This document shows positions 7,929 through 18,200 of a stretch of 64,000 nt of DNA, in pieces; the first letter of the stretch is position 1; the number at the start of each line of letters is the position of its first letter. The notes beneath the pieces are model-generated. The model was not told where the DNA came from. It saw nothing but the letters and a program-made list of their open reading frames with translations, and did not search any database. The position numbers and the translations under genes were made by a program. The stretch comes from Paenibacillus profundus (lineage in GTDB: Bacteria; Bacillota; Bacilli; Paenibacillales; Paenibacillaceae), in the NCBI RefSeq assembly GCF_021369635.1, contig NZ_JAJNBZ010000008.1, positions 62,001-126,000 of the forward strand. The letters run 5' to 3'.

Positions 7929-8948
7929 TCAGAATAAGCGCTTCAGCCAACGTCGGCTAGCGGCGTCGAGCTTCGATAACGGCGGTACGAGACAACGCCG
8001 TCCGAACATATCCTGAAGAATCATCCCACCTTCAGGAGAGGGCTGCACATGCTCGTGCAAGTTCTCGAGCTCGACGCGGAATGCTCCTCGATCAGTCGTA
8101 AGCTCCCACACCCATATGTTGTCTTTTTCGCGTATGCTGTGGATTTGCTCCACCTCTGGAACGAAATACCGGCGCTTCAGCTCCAGTCGAATCGCGATTT
8201 GGCTATCTTCGTCTAACTGCGTAATATCCGGAATGATCCCTATTTCGTTCCCATCGCTATTTCGAACGGATAAATAACGTTCCGCATGAGAGAAGGGAAA
8301 CGTACGGTAAAGCTGAATCTCTGAAATGATGCTATCATTTTTTTTCGCACAAATGCAACTCAGGCAAAGAGATATTCCCCCTTAATTTCCGATATTTCCT
8401 GTTGGGCACGAACGAACTTGGCGTAGACCCATCTTGCGCCAACAGTTCTTCGTGCGAGCCTGAAAGGGGTGGGAACAAGCGCGAGCAGCGTAAGCTGCCA
8501 ATTCATTGAAGCCATCATGGTAAAGATAGAACAGAACAGGAGCAATTGGCTGGGTACATGGATAATGCCACCGTTTGGGCCAATCATCTGCTGATGTAAC
8601 CGGGATATCTTCGCCTTTGGCGAGAGCTTGCAGGAGGCGGCAGGCGAAGGAGAACTTTACGCTTTCCATTGAAGTGTACCTGACAAGCACTTGCGCTCCT
8701 CGTTCCGTATCAACGACAAGCGAGCCGCCGCCTATCGCATCGACAATTCGCGCTCCCGTCATGTCGTTGATAGATAATCTGTCAATGACTTCGCCTTGCT
8801 GTCGGCATAGAATGATGTCCGTGTCATAGATAAGCAGCCAGCGTTAGGATAACATGGCATCATCGTGCACATCCGCTTTACCGCAGAATAGCAGTTCGGA
8901 TGAGCTGTAACCAGCCGTTGGAAAAGGCGGCGCTTCAATCAAATACAA
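7929..8948 (-). pseudogene. Decayed ABC exporter plus DUF1854 gene
   Basis: Read on the minus strand, a TTG at 8948 behind AAAGGGGG opens a PH-like N-terminal domain of the exporter type that accompanies DUF1854. It is broken by an in-frame TAA at about 8846 just before RWLLIYDTDIIL, and continues to about 8590 (DAIGGGSLVVDTERGAQVLV). A second frame (about 8587-8360) gives a piece of an ABC transmembrane domain (SMNWQLTLLALV), ending in a stop. The nucleotide-binding domain is absent. From about 8345 to 7929 a third stretch encodes a nearly complete DUF1854 protein (RTFPFSHAERYLSVRNSDGN ... TDRGAFRVELEN ... SRRWLKRLF). Large deletions have therefore merged a two-gene operon into debris. The DUF1854 part alone may still be open. 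Confidence 0.6.
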
Positions 8949-9095
8949 GATTGTTCGTGCCCCCTTTGAAAAGGAAGAGTGGAAATACAAGAAGATAATG
9001 TTGGTAAATTGCAACACATTCAAGCAGTCGTTTAGGAGTTGTATTTTTCATGAAAATACGGTTAGAAAAACAATCAAAACGATAGTGCTCTAAAT

Positions 9096-9132
9096 GCATG
9101 AAGCCGGCAGCGAGTTGCTGCCGGCTTCATGC
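9096..9132. terminator. Strong 16-bp hairpin after the aminotransferase gene
   Basis: GCATGAAGCCGGCAGC and its exact complement flank a five-base loop. It lies directly downstream of the minus-strand aminotransferase and is a convincing terminator stem, although it lacks a long T tract. The rest of the gap from 8949 to 9155 shows only AT-rich sequence. Confidence 0.7.
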
Positions 9133-9155
9133 GGTATATAAACATGGGAATCAAC

Positions 9156-10451
9156 TTATTTCGTCAAGTCAATGACTCCTTGATAAATCGTGTCAAATAA
9201 TTGTTCCAGATGCTCCTCTTCAATGCAGGAGAAGGCAATGCGCAGATCGCTTTCGCCAAGCGCGATAGTGCCTACGCCATACTGGTTCAAAAGATGGGTG
9301 CGAAGCGTCTCCGCTTGCACGGTGTTCAACTTCAAGCACATGAAATAACCGGAGTTGAACGGGTAATAGCTCCATATGTCTCCGTATTTTCCACTATCGA
9401 GCAAAGACTTCACTTTGTTGGCGCGGGATTTCATGATGTTGAACTTTTCTTGCTTCTGCGCATCGAAGTCGGGAGATTGCAGCGCGTGAAGCACGAAGGT
9501 CTGCGAAGGATGCGGCCCGCTGGAAATAGTCGCGCGAATAATGCCAAGCGTCTTCTGTTCAAGCGCGGATAGCAGTGCTTCGGACTCGGCGGCATACGTG
9601 ATGAACCCGACACGGAAGCCCCATACATATTCTTCTTTCGTTGCGCCGTCTATCTTCACAGGCAGTACGTTCGGATGAAGGGATGCCAGACTGCCGAACA
9701 ATGATTCATGCATGGAATCTTCAAAGAACAAGCCGAAGTAGGCATCGTCCGTCACGACGACAAGCCGCATTCCGGCTTCGGCCGCTTCCTGAATCGCAGC
9801 GACGATCGCTTGTCCTTCTTCTCGACCCGGCGTGTATCCTGTAGGGTTGTTCGGGAAGTTGAGCACGACGATGGCTTTGCCTTTCTTCCGGTTGGCTAGC
9901 AGCGCATCACGCAATCCATCGCTGTTGAATTTCCATTCTTCATTGTAGAGCGGATAGTATACCATCTCCGCACCGCGGCGGATGCCGAAGGTCAGGTCAT
10001 AGTTCTCCCAATTTTTATCCGGCATGATGACGACGTCGCCCTCATCAGCGAACAAGTCGGCTACGATACTTAAACCATGCGTCAGCGCATTGGTCACAAT
10101 CGGGTTGCTTATTTGCTTGCCTGCAAGCGAAGGGTTCTCCTTCAGCATCTTCTCGCGCCACAGCTTGCGCAGCTCTGGCTTGCCAGCCGGCGGTGCATAC
10201 GGATAAATATCTTTTGGGTTAAAGGCGGAAAGCGAATCTTGAATGACACGAAGGTGCATCGGAGTTCCGCCTTCGGTCGCGATGCCGATCGTTGCGTTGA
10301 AAGTCTTCGCTTTGCTCGCTGCTTCCGCGGATTGGCTCAGAATGCCTTCCTTAGGGAAGTAGATCTGCTGAGCGAGGCGGGAGAGCATGGCATAAATGTT
10401 CGGATTGTCTTGGCGAATCGTTTCATTCAATTGTTGAGACAGTGGGTTCAT
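9156..10451 (-). CDS. PLP-dependent class I/II aminotransferase
   Basis: The 431-residue protein is a fold-type I PLP enzyme with full-length architecture. Visible features are NFPNNPTG (198-205, substrate/PLP region), DDAYFG (235-240, the PLP-pyridine Asp and Tyr) and the Schiff-base Lys in DGATKEEYVWGFR (Lys272), followed by the phosphate-binding Arg and a C-terminal small domain. An aspartate or aromatic amino-acid substrate is possible, but specificity cannot be read from the sequence. ATG 10451 follows GGAAGGATGG. It is monocistronic with its own terminator, and divergent from an AraC regulator that could control it, since the two share a 312-base intergenic region. Confidence 0.85.
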   Translation of the reverse strand: MNPLSQQLNETIRQDNPNIYAMLSRLAQQIYFPKEGILSQSAEAASKAKTFNATIGIATEGGTPMHLRVIQDSLSAFNPKDIYPYAPPAGKPELRKLWREKMLKENPSLAGKQISNPIVTNALTHGLSIVADLFADEGDVVIMPDKNWENYDLTFGIRRGAEMVYYPLYNEEWKFNSDGLRDALLANRKKGKAIVVLNFPNNPTGYTPGREEGQAIVAAIQEAAEAGMRLVVVTDDAYFGLFFEDSMHESLFGSLASLHPNVLPVKIDGATKEEYVWGFRVGFITYAAESEALLSALEQKTLGIIRATISSGPHPSQTFVLHALQSPDFDAQKQEKFNIMKSRANKVKSLLDSGKYGDIWSYYPFNSGYFMCLKLNTVQAETLRTHLLNQYGVGTIALGESDLRIAFSCIEEEHLEQLFDTIYQGVIDLTK

Positions 10452-10482
10452 GTATCGTCCATCCTTCCAACATCGTTCTTTT

Positions 10483-10521
10483 AGTGGCGGTTCAAAAAGC
10501 GCCCCTTTTTATCACGAAGTA
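10483..10521 (+). repeat. Copy 2 of the short dispersed repeat
   Basis: This copy contains GGTTCAAAAAG, then CCCCTTTTT, then ATCACGAAGTAT. It occupies the 312-base gap (10452-10763) between the aminotransferase and AraC genes. The remainder of that gap is AT-rich promoter-like DNA without a clear motif. Confidence 0.5.
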
Positions 10522-10763
10522 TACCTTGAACAGGCGCCTTTGAAGCTTACATAACTTTTTCCTATTATATCATCATTTTTCCACATTCGTCACGAAGGAT
10601 TAGATTCAGCGACGCTCTTGCAAAAGCATGTACAAATTGTGACTTCAGGTGGTAGTATAGTAAAATAGTGCAAACTTTTCGAATAAAGATGCAGGAAATT
10701 TTCTCTCCTTAACCTAATAAATCTACTTTGCTTGTAAGAGCGATAGTGAAGGAGGCACTCACC

Positions 10764-11549
10764 GTGTTAAATGCTGCGCCGACTTTGTATGAATTAAAGC
10801 CGGCTTGTGCCAAGATTACGTGCGAACCGAATTGGAAATGGCTGAAGCGGGAGAAGGCAATGCCGAATTACGATTTGTTCTATGTATGGGGCGGGGAAGG
10901 GGAGCTGTTCCTCAATGATGAGCCGTATGACATTGGCAAAGGGAGCTGCTTCCTGTTTCGGCCGGGAGACCATACGTCCGCTACGCACAATCCACAGAAG
11001 CCGCTGACGCTGACGTATATCCATTTTGATATCAATACGGAAGTCACCGAGATTCCCGCGCCTTATCGGAAGTTGGAGGAGACGGTCGACTTCGAACATT
11101 TGCTTGCGCGCTATGTCCGCTTATTCTTGGCTGATACGTATGGGGCTGAGATCGAGGCGCAGCTCGTCTTAAAGCAGTTGATGATCCATCTGCTGCGTGT
11201 AGACAAGGAAGAGCCGGGCGAACGAAAGACAAGCCATCAATTAGCGGAGTCCATTCAAGAAATTGCGAATTACATCCGTCAAAATCCGGGAGCCAATCAC
11301 CGTATACAAGATTTGGCGAAGCGGGCGCAGCTGTCGCCGCGTTATTTTTCCGTGAAATTCAAAGAGCTGATCGGCATGTCAGTACAGACCTATATTATTC
11401 GTTCCCGCATCGAGCGGGCGGAGCATCTTCTGCATCACGCAGGCATGAACGTCACTGAAGTGGCGGATGCGCTCGGTTATCGGGATATTTTCTTCTTCAG
11501 CCGCCAATTCAAGCAATACACCGGACGCAGTCCATCCGAAATCCGTTAA
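10764..11549 (+). CDS. AraC-family transcriptional regulator with cupin sensor domain
   Basis: The 261-residue protein has an N-terminal cupin-like sensing domain (residues about 20-110, including FRPGDHTSATHNP) and a C-terminal double HTH of the AraC type (about 165-261, with LAKRAQLSPRYFSVKFKELI and ADALGYRDIFFFSRQFKQYT). GTG 10764 is chosen because GAAGGAGG precedes it by seven bases; the upstream ATG-like codons lack a site. Family members bind DNA in response to a sugar or other small ligand. The divergent aminotransferase is the most obvious local target, by position only. Confidence 0.82.
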   Translation: MLNAAPTLYELKPACAKITCEPNWKWLKREKAMPNYDLFYVWGGEGELFLNDEPYDIGKGSCFLFRPGDHTSATHNPQKPLTLTYIHFDINTEVTEIPAPYRKLEETVDFEHLLARYVRLFLADTYGAEIEAQLVLKQLMIHLLRVDKEEPGERKTSHQLAESIQEIANYIRQNPGANHRIQDLAKRAQLSPRYFSVKFKELIGMSVQTYIIRSRIERAEHLLHHAGMNVTEVADALGYRDIFFFSRQFKQYTGRSPSEIR

Positions 11550-11586
11550 GGATACGGGCGGGGCGTGAATCGGTTAGAACATGAAC

Positions 11587-11641
11587 AAGGCCGCTTCCGG
11601 TTCTCTTGTCCACATAGTGGAGAAGGAACGGAAGCGGCCTT
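11587..11641. terminator. Hairpin between convergent AraC gene and psd
   Basis: AAGGCCGCTTCCG and its exact complement form a 13-bp stem with a loop of about 29 bases. Either gene could use it. Confidence 0.65.
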
Positions 11642-11683
11642 GGCTTATATGTTGAAATTATCCGATGAGCAGCCGCAGCGCGC

Positions 11684-12502
11684 TCAAGCCTGCTGTTTCG
11701 GCTGGCGCTCCGGTCGCGCATGCAGCTGCCCCAAGCTTGCCCCCATCTTTACTTTCATGCCAAGCTGCAAATCGCTGCGCGGATCAAACGTGCCGCTCTC
11801 CGTCAGCAGCACAACCGTCGAACCGAATTCAAAGTAGGCAAGATCTTGTCCGCGTTCATAAGACGGCAGGACTGTATCATCCGTGTAGCGGATACTGCTC
11901 ACGTTAAGCGCTCCTACTTTGACGACCGCCACTTCACCTGAAGCATGCCTAATATACGTAATTAACCGTTCGTTGCGGCTAAGCACTCTTGGCATATGAC
12001 GCAGCCCGAAATCATTGACCGGGTATACACGTCCCGGCACATGCTCGCTCTCCACGGTGGTACCTTTTACAGGGGAGTGAATACGATGATAATCGGTAGG
12101 GCTCAAATAGAGCACAAAGCAGTAGCCCCGCTTGTACTTTTGCCGATGCGGCGATCGGTGCAGCAGCTCGTCGAGCGTATAGTCTTGTCCCTTAACGTTA
12201 AAGATGAGCCCCTCTTCAATCGGTCCCATACCCGTAATGAGCGCGTCGACAGGACTGAGCAAGGTCTGCTCCCCTTCGGTGAGCGGTCGCATACCCGGCT
12301 TTAATCGCCGCGTGAAGAAATCGTTCAGCGTGCGATATTCAAGGATCGGTTTCTCCGCTTCATCCACCTTTATTTTGTACGTCTTCGCGAAGGTGGGAAT
12401 CAATTTCCGGCTAAATCCTGAGTTGGCAAAGCTTCCGGCTATGCGCGATACCCATTTGCGCGAGGACAATTCGGTTAACAGCCGTAACAGTCGTTTCTTC
12501 AT
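11684..12502 (-). CDS. psd: Phosphatidylserine decarboxylase proenzyme
   Basis: The 272-residue protein makes phosphatidylethanolamine from phosphatidylserine at the membrane. It shows the self-cleavage site FGST (226-229; cleavage before Ser228 creates the pyruvoyl group), SPTDYHRIHSP (134-144, catalytic His) and VDALIT (85-90, Asp of the maturation triad). Length is normal for the Bacillus-type enzyme. The ATG at 12502 has only a weak AGGTGA site. A pssA partner is not adjacent here. Confidence 0.93.
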   Translation of the reverse strand: MKKRLLRLLTELSSRKWVSRIAGSFANSGFSRKLIPTFAKTYKIKVDEAEKPILEYRTLNDFFTRRLKPGMRPLTEGEQTLLSPVDALITGMGPIEEGLIFNVKGQDYTLDELLHRSPHRQKYKRGYCFVLYLSPTDYHRIHSPVKGTTVESEHVPGRVYPVNDFGLRHMPRVLSRNERLITYIRHASGEVAVVKVGALNVSSIRYTDDTVLPSYERGQDLAYFEFGSTVVLLTESGTFDPRSDLQLGMKVKMGASLGQLHARPERQPKQQA

Positions 12503-12652
12503 CGTTTACAATCACCTGGTTTATGTGGCGCCGCCATGGGACGCCCTGTATTTTGTCATCACACAGAACCACGTTACCCGTGCTTCCTGTGGACTATCTT
12601 GACACAGAACGCCCCTTTTTTCAATACAATAGTACATAACGGCGCAAGCCAA

Positions 12653-13753
12653 TTACCGATGTTGATGCTGATGAATTAGTGAAGCTCCATAAGCAATGGG
12701 ATTGGTATATGTGGCCTTCCACGTTTCGATCTCATTTGCCTCGCGAAAGCTGTAACGTTGGTCCCGTCCGTTGCATTCGATAAATAAAGGCATTCCGTCC
12801 GGAGAGACTCCGATGTCGAGCCCGACATCTGCCAAGTGGGGAAGGACTTGAGACAGTCTGCATGCGACGCGCAGGGAGAATTCGCTCACGCGCTGGTGAA
12901 GCAAGGCATAGGCCAGATGGGGAAACGCGACTGCCGCCAAATCCTCGAAGCGTTGGACCTTACCGCCTTGTGCTACATTCGTTAAGAAGGTGTGCGGCGG
13001 AGCGACTTTGCCGACGATGCCTGTTACTTGCCATTCTCCCGATCCGTCACGTTGTACCGATACACGCAAGTCGAATGGGCGCTTGCGATACGTTGCCAAA
13101 GGAAGCAGCTGCTGCACGAGGTAGGTTTCATTGGCGAGCTTAGACATGACGCTCCAAGGCAGACTGCCGTGTCCCGTCTCCGCTATTCTCCAGTGGCGAA
13201 CACGATTGGAAGTACGAGCCAAGTATGTGGTCTGCCATCTGGTCCGCACGCGTTCCAGCTTCATAACACCGCGCCCGATACTGCTGTTATCCGGCTTAAG
13301 TATGAGCGCATCGTAGCGATCCATCATTGCGGTGATGGAAGCTTGTTGCGCGATGGCTGTATCAGGGAGATGGGGGGCGATGCTGCGATCCGTGCGCAGC
13401 AGCTCGTGAATAGTTATTTTCCCGTACCGGTTTACTTGATTAAACAGAGCGACTTCACGCTCAACCAAAGCGCGGACGCGGGCATGTGCAGCCGAGCGAA
13501 AATAGATGGCCCGATTATGGATGACGCGGGGAAGAGGCATGCGACGCCTCACATAGCCCCCGCGTCCTCTCACATAGGCGGAGACCTCCATGTTGCGAAT
13601 ATCTATGTCTTCGATGCGGAAATAGCATGGAGTAACCCCGAACTGCCGGGCTGCTTCTTCATAAAAAGAAACCGCTTCGTGCTTTGTTTTTCCACGGATA
13701 AGTCCGCGCAATAAATTTGCATTGAACAAGATGCCGATTCGGTTATCGGACAT
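12653..13753 (-). CDS. YheC/YheD-family ATP-grasp protein (spore coat associated)
   Basis: The 366-residue protein is an ATP-grasp fold enzyme of the YheC/YheD family, members of which sit in the Bacillus spore coat. Seen are an N-terminal Rossmann-like part (RIGILFNANLL), the ATP-binding segment (about 150-175, YDALILKPDNSSIGRGVMKL), FDLRVSVQRD (about 240-250) and the metal-binding end DVGLDIGVSPDGMPLFIECN. ATG 13753 is fixed by GGAGGAGG seven bases upstream; the frame extends further without a start site. A sigma-K-like promoter lies at 13809-13836. It is divergent from a CotSA-like glycosyltransferase, and together they open the surface-glycan island. The substrate is unknown. Confidence 0.82.
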   Translation of the reverse strand: MSDNRIGILFNANLLRGLIRGKTKHEAVSFYEEAARQFGVTPCYFRIEDIDIRNMEVSAYVRGRGGYVRRRMPLPRVIHNRAIYFRSAAHARVRALVEREVALFNQVNRYGKITIHELLRTDRSIAPHLPDTAIAQQASITAMMDRYDALILKPDNSSIGRGVMKLERVRTRWQTTYLARTSNRVRHWRIAETGHGSLPWSVMSKLANETYLVQQLLPLATYRKRPFDLRVSVQRDGSGEWQVTGIVGKVAPPHTFLTNVAQGGKVQRFEDLAAVAFPHLAYALLHQRVSEFSLRVACRLSQVLPHLADVGLDIGVSPDGMPLFIECNGRDQRYSFREANEIETWKATYTNPIAYGASLIHQHQHR

Positions 13754-13808
13754 GGACGTACCTCCTCCAGGTTCAAAGCGCAAGTACGCTTTGCCAGCGG
13801 CGATAATG

Positions 13809-13836
13809 CATCGTATGTATGTCCCCTGCCAAGGGT
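13809..13836 (-). promoter_or_regulatory. Sigma-K-like promoter before the YheC/D gene
   Basis: On the minus strand, AC is followed by 17 bases and then CATACGATG, one base from the Bacillus sigma-K minus-10 consensus CATAnnnTA. It lies 55 bases upstream of the gene start. The match is by eye only. Confidence 0.35.
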
Positions 13837-13878
13837 ATGGACGAGTGCAGAAGGCCGAATGTCTAATTTCACGGTAAG

Positions 13879-13908
13879 AGGCAGTTTCAAAAGCTACTTT
13901 TGATAACA
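13879..13908 (+). repeat. Copy 3 (diverged) of the short dispersed repeat
   Basis: GTTTCAAAAG, then CTACTTTTGAT, then AACAAAG in the divergent intergenic region, resembling the copies at 5083 and 10483. Confidence 0.35.
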
Positions 13909-13994
13909 AAGGTTGGCAAGAAGCTAATTCGACATCGAAGCTTGCAGTGCGATTGGCAAAGGCGAACGATAGAATTAACGAAAGGAGGACCGTC

Positions 13995-15155
13995 ATGCGC
14001 TTACCTAAAGTTGCAGTCATTACTCCGGGGACTTTTCCGATACCTTCCGGTTCCAGCAGCTCCGTGGAGCGTGTGGTTGAGTATGTGTCAGGCTTGGCTT
14101 CCGACCGGATGGAAGCTCGCATTTATTCGAAGCAGTGGTTCGGACAAGAACGGTATGGAACGGTTCGCGGCGTACCGTGCGAACGGGTCAGTGCGGGAAG
14201 CGCACGGATGTATTTGCAAGGGGTAATGCAGCGTCTGCGCTCGTTTGCTCCAGACATTATTCAGGTAGAGAACCGCCCCCGCTTCGTTCTGCCGCTCATC
14301 CGCTCCTTTCCGGATTCCCGGGTATGGCTCAGTCTCCATTCCACGACATTTATAAACCCGAAGCACATTGCACCGAGAATGCTGCGGCTGGCGCTGCGTG
14401 CCGTTGAACGAATATTTGTGAACAGCCGTTATTTGTTCAATCAAGTGGCGGCGGTATGCCCGGATTGTGCAGGCCGCATCATCATCAATCCGCTTGGGGT
14501 GGATGGAGAACGGTTTATATCCCGCTGGACAGATGACGGTGAACGGAGAGTGCGTGCGGGCAAGCAGATGCAGGGCTGGGAGCATCGCGACATCATTATG
14601 TATGTAGGGCGGATTATCCCCTTGAAAGGGGTGCACTTTTTGCTGCGGGCCTTGCCCCAAGTCATTGCGAAGCATCCGCAGGCGCTGTTTGTCATTGTCG
14701 GTAGCGCTTTTTACGGTTCCCCGCGGAAGACGGCCTATGTGCGCAAGCTGGAGCGAATCGGCAGAAGATACCCGCATCATGTCCGGTTCATCCCTTATGT
14801 TCCACATCAGGAAGTGCCAAAGTGGTATACGCTGGCCGATATTGTCGTGGTCTCGTCCGTGGCAAGGGAAGCATTCGGTCTCGTTAATCTCGAAGCGATG
14901 GCCTCTGGCGTGCCCGTCGTGGCGACCAGAGTAGGCGGAATTCAAGAAGTCGTAAAAGACGGGGTGACTGGGCTGCTCGTCCCTCCGTTCCGCTTGAAGG
15001 AGCAATTGACCGGAGCGTTAGTTCATATGTTGGGGGATAGTGAAATGAGGCGCCGCATGGGAGAGGCAGCCGTGCAGCATGTGCAGACCCATTTCACTTG
15101 GAAACAAACGGCGGAACGGTGGGCGGATGAGGTATGCGGATGCCAAATCGAGTAG
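13995..15155 (+). CDS. GT4-family glycosyltransferase, CotSA-like
   Basis: The 386-residue protein is a GT-B retaining glycosyltransferase. The N-terminus KVAVITPGTFPIPSGSSSSV is the acceptor-side start of the GT4 family. IIMYVGRIIPLKGVHFLLRA (about 205-224) opens the donor domain, and EAFGLVNLEAMASGVPVVAT (about 293-312) is the E-x7-E donor motif. ATG 13995 follows AAAGGAGG by seven bases. The glycine/serine-rich N-terminus and its place beside a YheC/D gene recall CotSA, a spore coat glycosyltransferase homologue of Bacillus. Donor and acceptor sugars cannot be inferred. Confidence 0.82.
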   Translation: MRLPKVAVITPGTFPIPSGSSSSVERVVEYVSGLASDRMEARIYSKQWFGQERYGTVRGVPCERVSAGSARMYLQGVMQRLRSFAPDIIQVENRPRFVLPLIRSFPDSRVWLSLHSTTFINPKHIAPRMLRLALRAVERIFVNSRYLFNQVAAVCPDCAGRIIINPLGVDGERFISRWTDDGERRVRAGKQMQGWEHRDIIMYVGRIIPLKGVHFLLRALPQVIAKHPQALFVIVGSAFYGSPRKTAYVRKLERIGRRYPHHVRFIPYVPHQEVPKWYTLADIVVVSSVAREAFGLVNLEAMASGVPVVATRVGGIQEVVKDGVTGLLVPPFRLKEQLTGALVHMLGDSEMRRRMGEAAVQHVQTHFTWKQTAERWADEVCGCQIE

Positions 15156-15228
15156 AAGCGATATTTACTCCATATCCGAAAAAAAGCGCATTTTCTAAAT
15201 GTTGGGCAGGGAACGGCATAGGCGAGTG

Positions 15229-15256
15229 ACGGGATAGCACTTGGGTGCATATAATG
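15229..15256 (+). promoter_or_regulatory. Sigma-K-like promoter before the giant repeat gene
   Basis: AC at 15229 is followed by 17 bases and then CATATAATG at 15248, one base off CATAnnnTA. It lies about 42 bases before the ATG at 15298. Confidence 0.35.
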
Positions 15257-15297
15257 CTTTAGGTTTAGACTGTAGCCCGTCGGAAAGGAGAGAGCAC

Positions 15298-18200
15298 ATG
15301 AAAAAAAAGAAAGAAAACCGTCCAGCTAAGGGCAAGAGGCCGCTCTATTATGTGGATAATCCGAACACGTCGGAATTGCAAATGCTGGACCGTATGTCCA
15401 AATCGATTAAGAGCAAAGAAGCACAGCAAAAGAAAGCCAGCATTAATGCGCTGGCAGAGCCGCCTGCCGAGATAATTGCGCCGGCAGCGCAAACTAATCA
15501 AGATGCGCCCGGAACGCTTTCCAACCTCTTGCAGGAGGAATTATTCGTCACATCCGAAGCGAAGCCGGCTGAGACCATCACCGCTTCTGCTGCAGAACGG
15601 GTTCAAGCGGATTTATCTCCGTCCGATGCGGCGGTTTCAAGTCATGACCAAGTCCCGGAGGCCCGGGGGATCCAGAGCTTGCAGGAACCTGCTGCTGCCG
15701 GAGCTTCCAAAGTCTCCAAAGTCTCCAAAGTCTCTAAAGTCTCCAAAGAAAAAGTTCCCGAGCCTGCTCCGCAGCCAGAGACGCATGCAGCCATTATCCC
15801 GAATTCTCCGCCTCCTCCCGCATCGTCATCTCCAGCGATTCCAGCAACGAATTCTTCAACAGATGATCCAGCCAGCAGCCAGCAAACCGAGGAGTCTGGC
15901 TCCGTTCCTGCAGCCTCTAAGAGCCGATCGGCAGAAGGTAGAATAGGGGATGGCAGAAAGGCGGAAGGAAACTTACTGCCGGACACAAAGCCAAAAACAG
16001 TTCGGGATGAAGAGAAGCTAGAGCAGAAGAAGGAAGAGGAAAGGGCGCAGTGGTTGGCGGAAAAGCGAAGCCAAGCACGTGCCAAAGCGTTTGTATACAC
16101 CGATGACATCGCGGATGAAGCTGTCACAGACGAGAAGTTGGCTTCTTACTCCATTAGCGGTTCTAAACTGAAGCGGGAAAGCGTGGATACGGACGCCTTG
16201 TGCGACTACGCTGTTTCCGCCATTAAGATAGCGGATAACGCAGTAACGGGCTCAAAGCTCGCTCCGGAATCGATATCCGGAGAGCATTTAATACGCAATG
16301 CCATATCCGGAAGTAAAATTCGGGACCGTTCCATTACAGGCGGGAAAATTAAAGACGGAAGCATTACTTCAGAGAAGCTGGCGGACAAAACGATTGACTC
16401 CGACAAAATTGCCGAGGGCTCCATTCAAACGAAACATTTAAGTGGATTTATTATTACTTCCGAATTAATTCAGGATCAATCGATTACTTCGGACAAAATT
16501 CGCAGCGGCGCCATTCAAATCGAAAACTTGGCTAATGAGGTTGTCGATGCATCTAAGCTGGGTGAGGACGCGATTACGACATCAAAGATACGAAACGGCG
16601 CAGTGACGGGTGACAAGTTGGCCGCGGGCAGTGTGAGAACTCCGCATCTAGTAGATGGCAGTGTGTCTGGTCGAGCAATAGCCGATCAAGCCGTAGAAAG
16701 CCGCCATATCGGTCACGGACAGATTCAGGGCATTCATATAGCTCCCGGGTCCTTAATCGGATCTCAGCTTCAGGCTCGCTCCGTCCATGGCAGCCACATC
16801 GCTTCAGGCTCCATTGAGTCCAAACATCTTCATGAAGAAGCAGTACGGCAGGAGCATATCGGGCAGAGCGAGATTCAAAGCTGGCACCTTAGTGAGCAAT
16901 CCGTTAACGCGGAGAAGCTAGCCGACCAGGCAATTACGACGATGAAGCTCGTCGATCATGCAGTAACTGCCTCCAAGATAGCCGATCAGAGTATTGTCTC
17001 TACGAAAATAGCCGATGAAGTGGTCCAGTCCCGGCATATTGCGAAACAATCGATCGGTTCGCAGAATATAGCTCCGCTATCCGTGAATGCACAGCATATT
17101 CATCCGGATGCTATCGGAGGAGAACATATCGAGCAGGACTCCATCGCGGATAAGCACCTCAAGGACGGGGCGGTAAAAGCGTATAATATTGCACCCGGGG
17201 CGGTCCAGGGCCAACACTTGGATGTGCGAGCGATTAACACGACGCACCTTGAAGATGGTGCGGTGACGACGGAGAAGCTGGCTCTGCAAAGCATTACGAC
17301 AGATCGCGTCGCTGACGAATCCGTTACGCGGCAGAAGCTGGCGGAATGGAGTGTCACTTCGGATAAATTGGCAGACGACAGCGTCTTGGCACGACACCTC
17401 AGCGATGGTGCCGTCAGTTCGCCGGCCATTGAACAGAACGCCGTGCTTGAGGGGCACATTGCACCGGGAGCGATCGGCAGCGAGCATATCCGCTCTCAGA
17501 CGATCGAATCCGCCATGCTGAAGCAAGAAGCGGTTACCAGTGATAAGATTGCTCCTCATTCGATACGGGATCGGCATATCGGAGCAGGTGTCGTTCATTC
17601 CCATCACTTAGCTGATCATGTTGTCACTTCGCTGAAGCTGTCCCCGGAAAGCGTATCTACCGATAAGCTGAGCGACATGTCGGTCACCTCCATCAAGCTG
17701 GCGAATATGAGCGTGACTACTGACAAATTGGCGATAGACAGCGTGGAGGCCATTCACTTGTCCGAGGGTTCCGTCACTTCTGAAGCGATACGGGACGCGT
17801 CGATACTGCCACTGCACATTTCGGCTTCGGCCATCGGAAGCGATCATCTGCAGCCGGATTCGATTAACAGCCAAGCGATTCAAAGCGAAGCGATAAATAC
17901 GGAACATGTGGCACCTCACAGTATTACCTCCCGGCAATTGGCACCTGACAGTGTTCAAGCCGTTCATATCGCCGATGATACGATTGGCAGCATGCACCTT
18001 CGTCAGCATAGCATCGAGAGCGCGCATTTGCAGGACGGGGCGGTCACAGAGGAGAAGCTGGCTGGAGACAGTGTAACTTCTGAGCATATCCAAGCGGCTA
18101 GCGTTACCGAAACACATGTTCAGGACGGGGTCATTACTTCCCGCAAGTTGGCTCATGAAGCGGTGCAATCTGAGCATCTGTCTGAAGGTTCAATTCAAGA

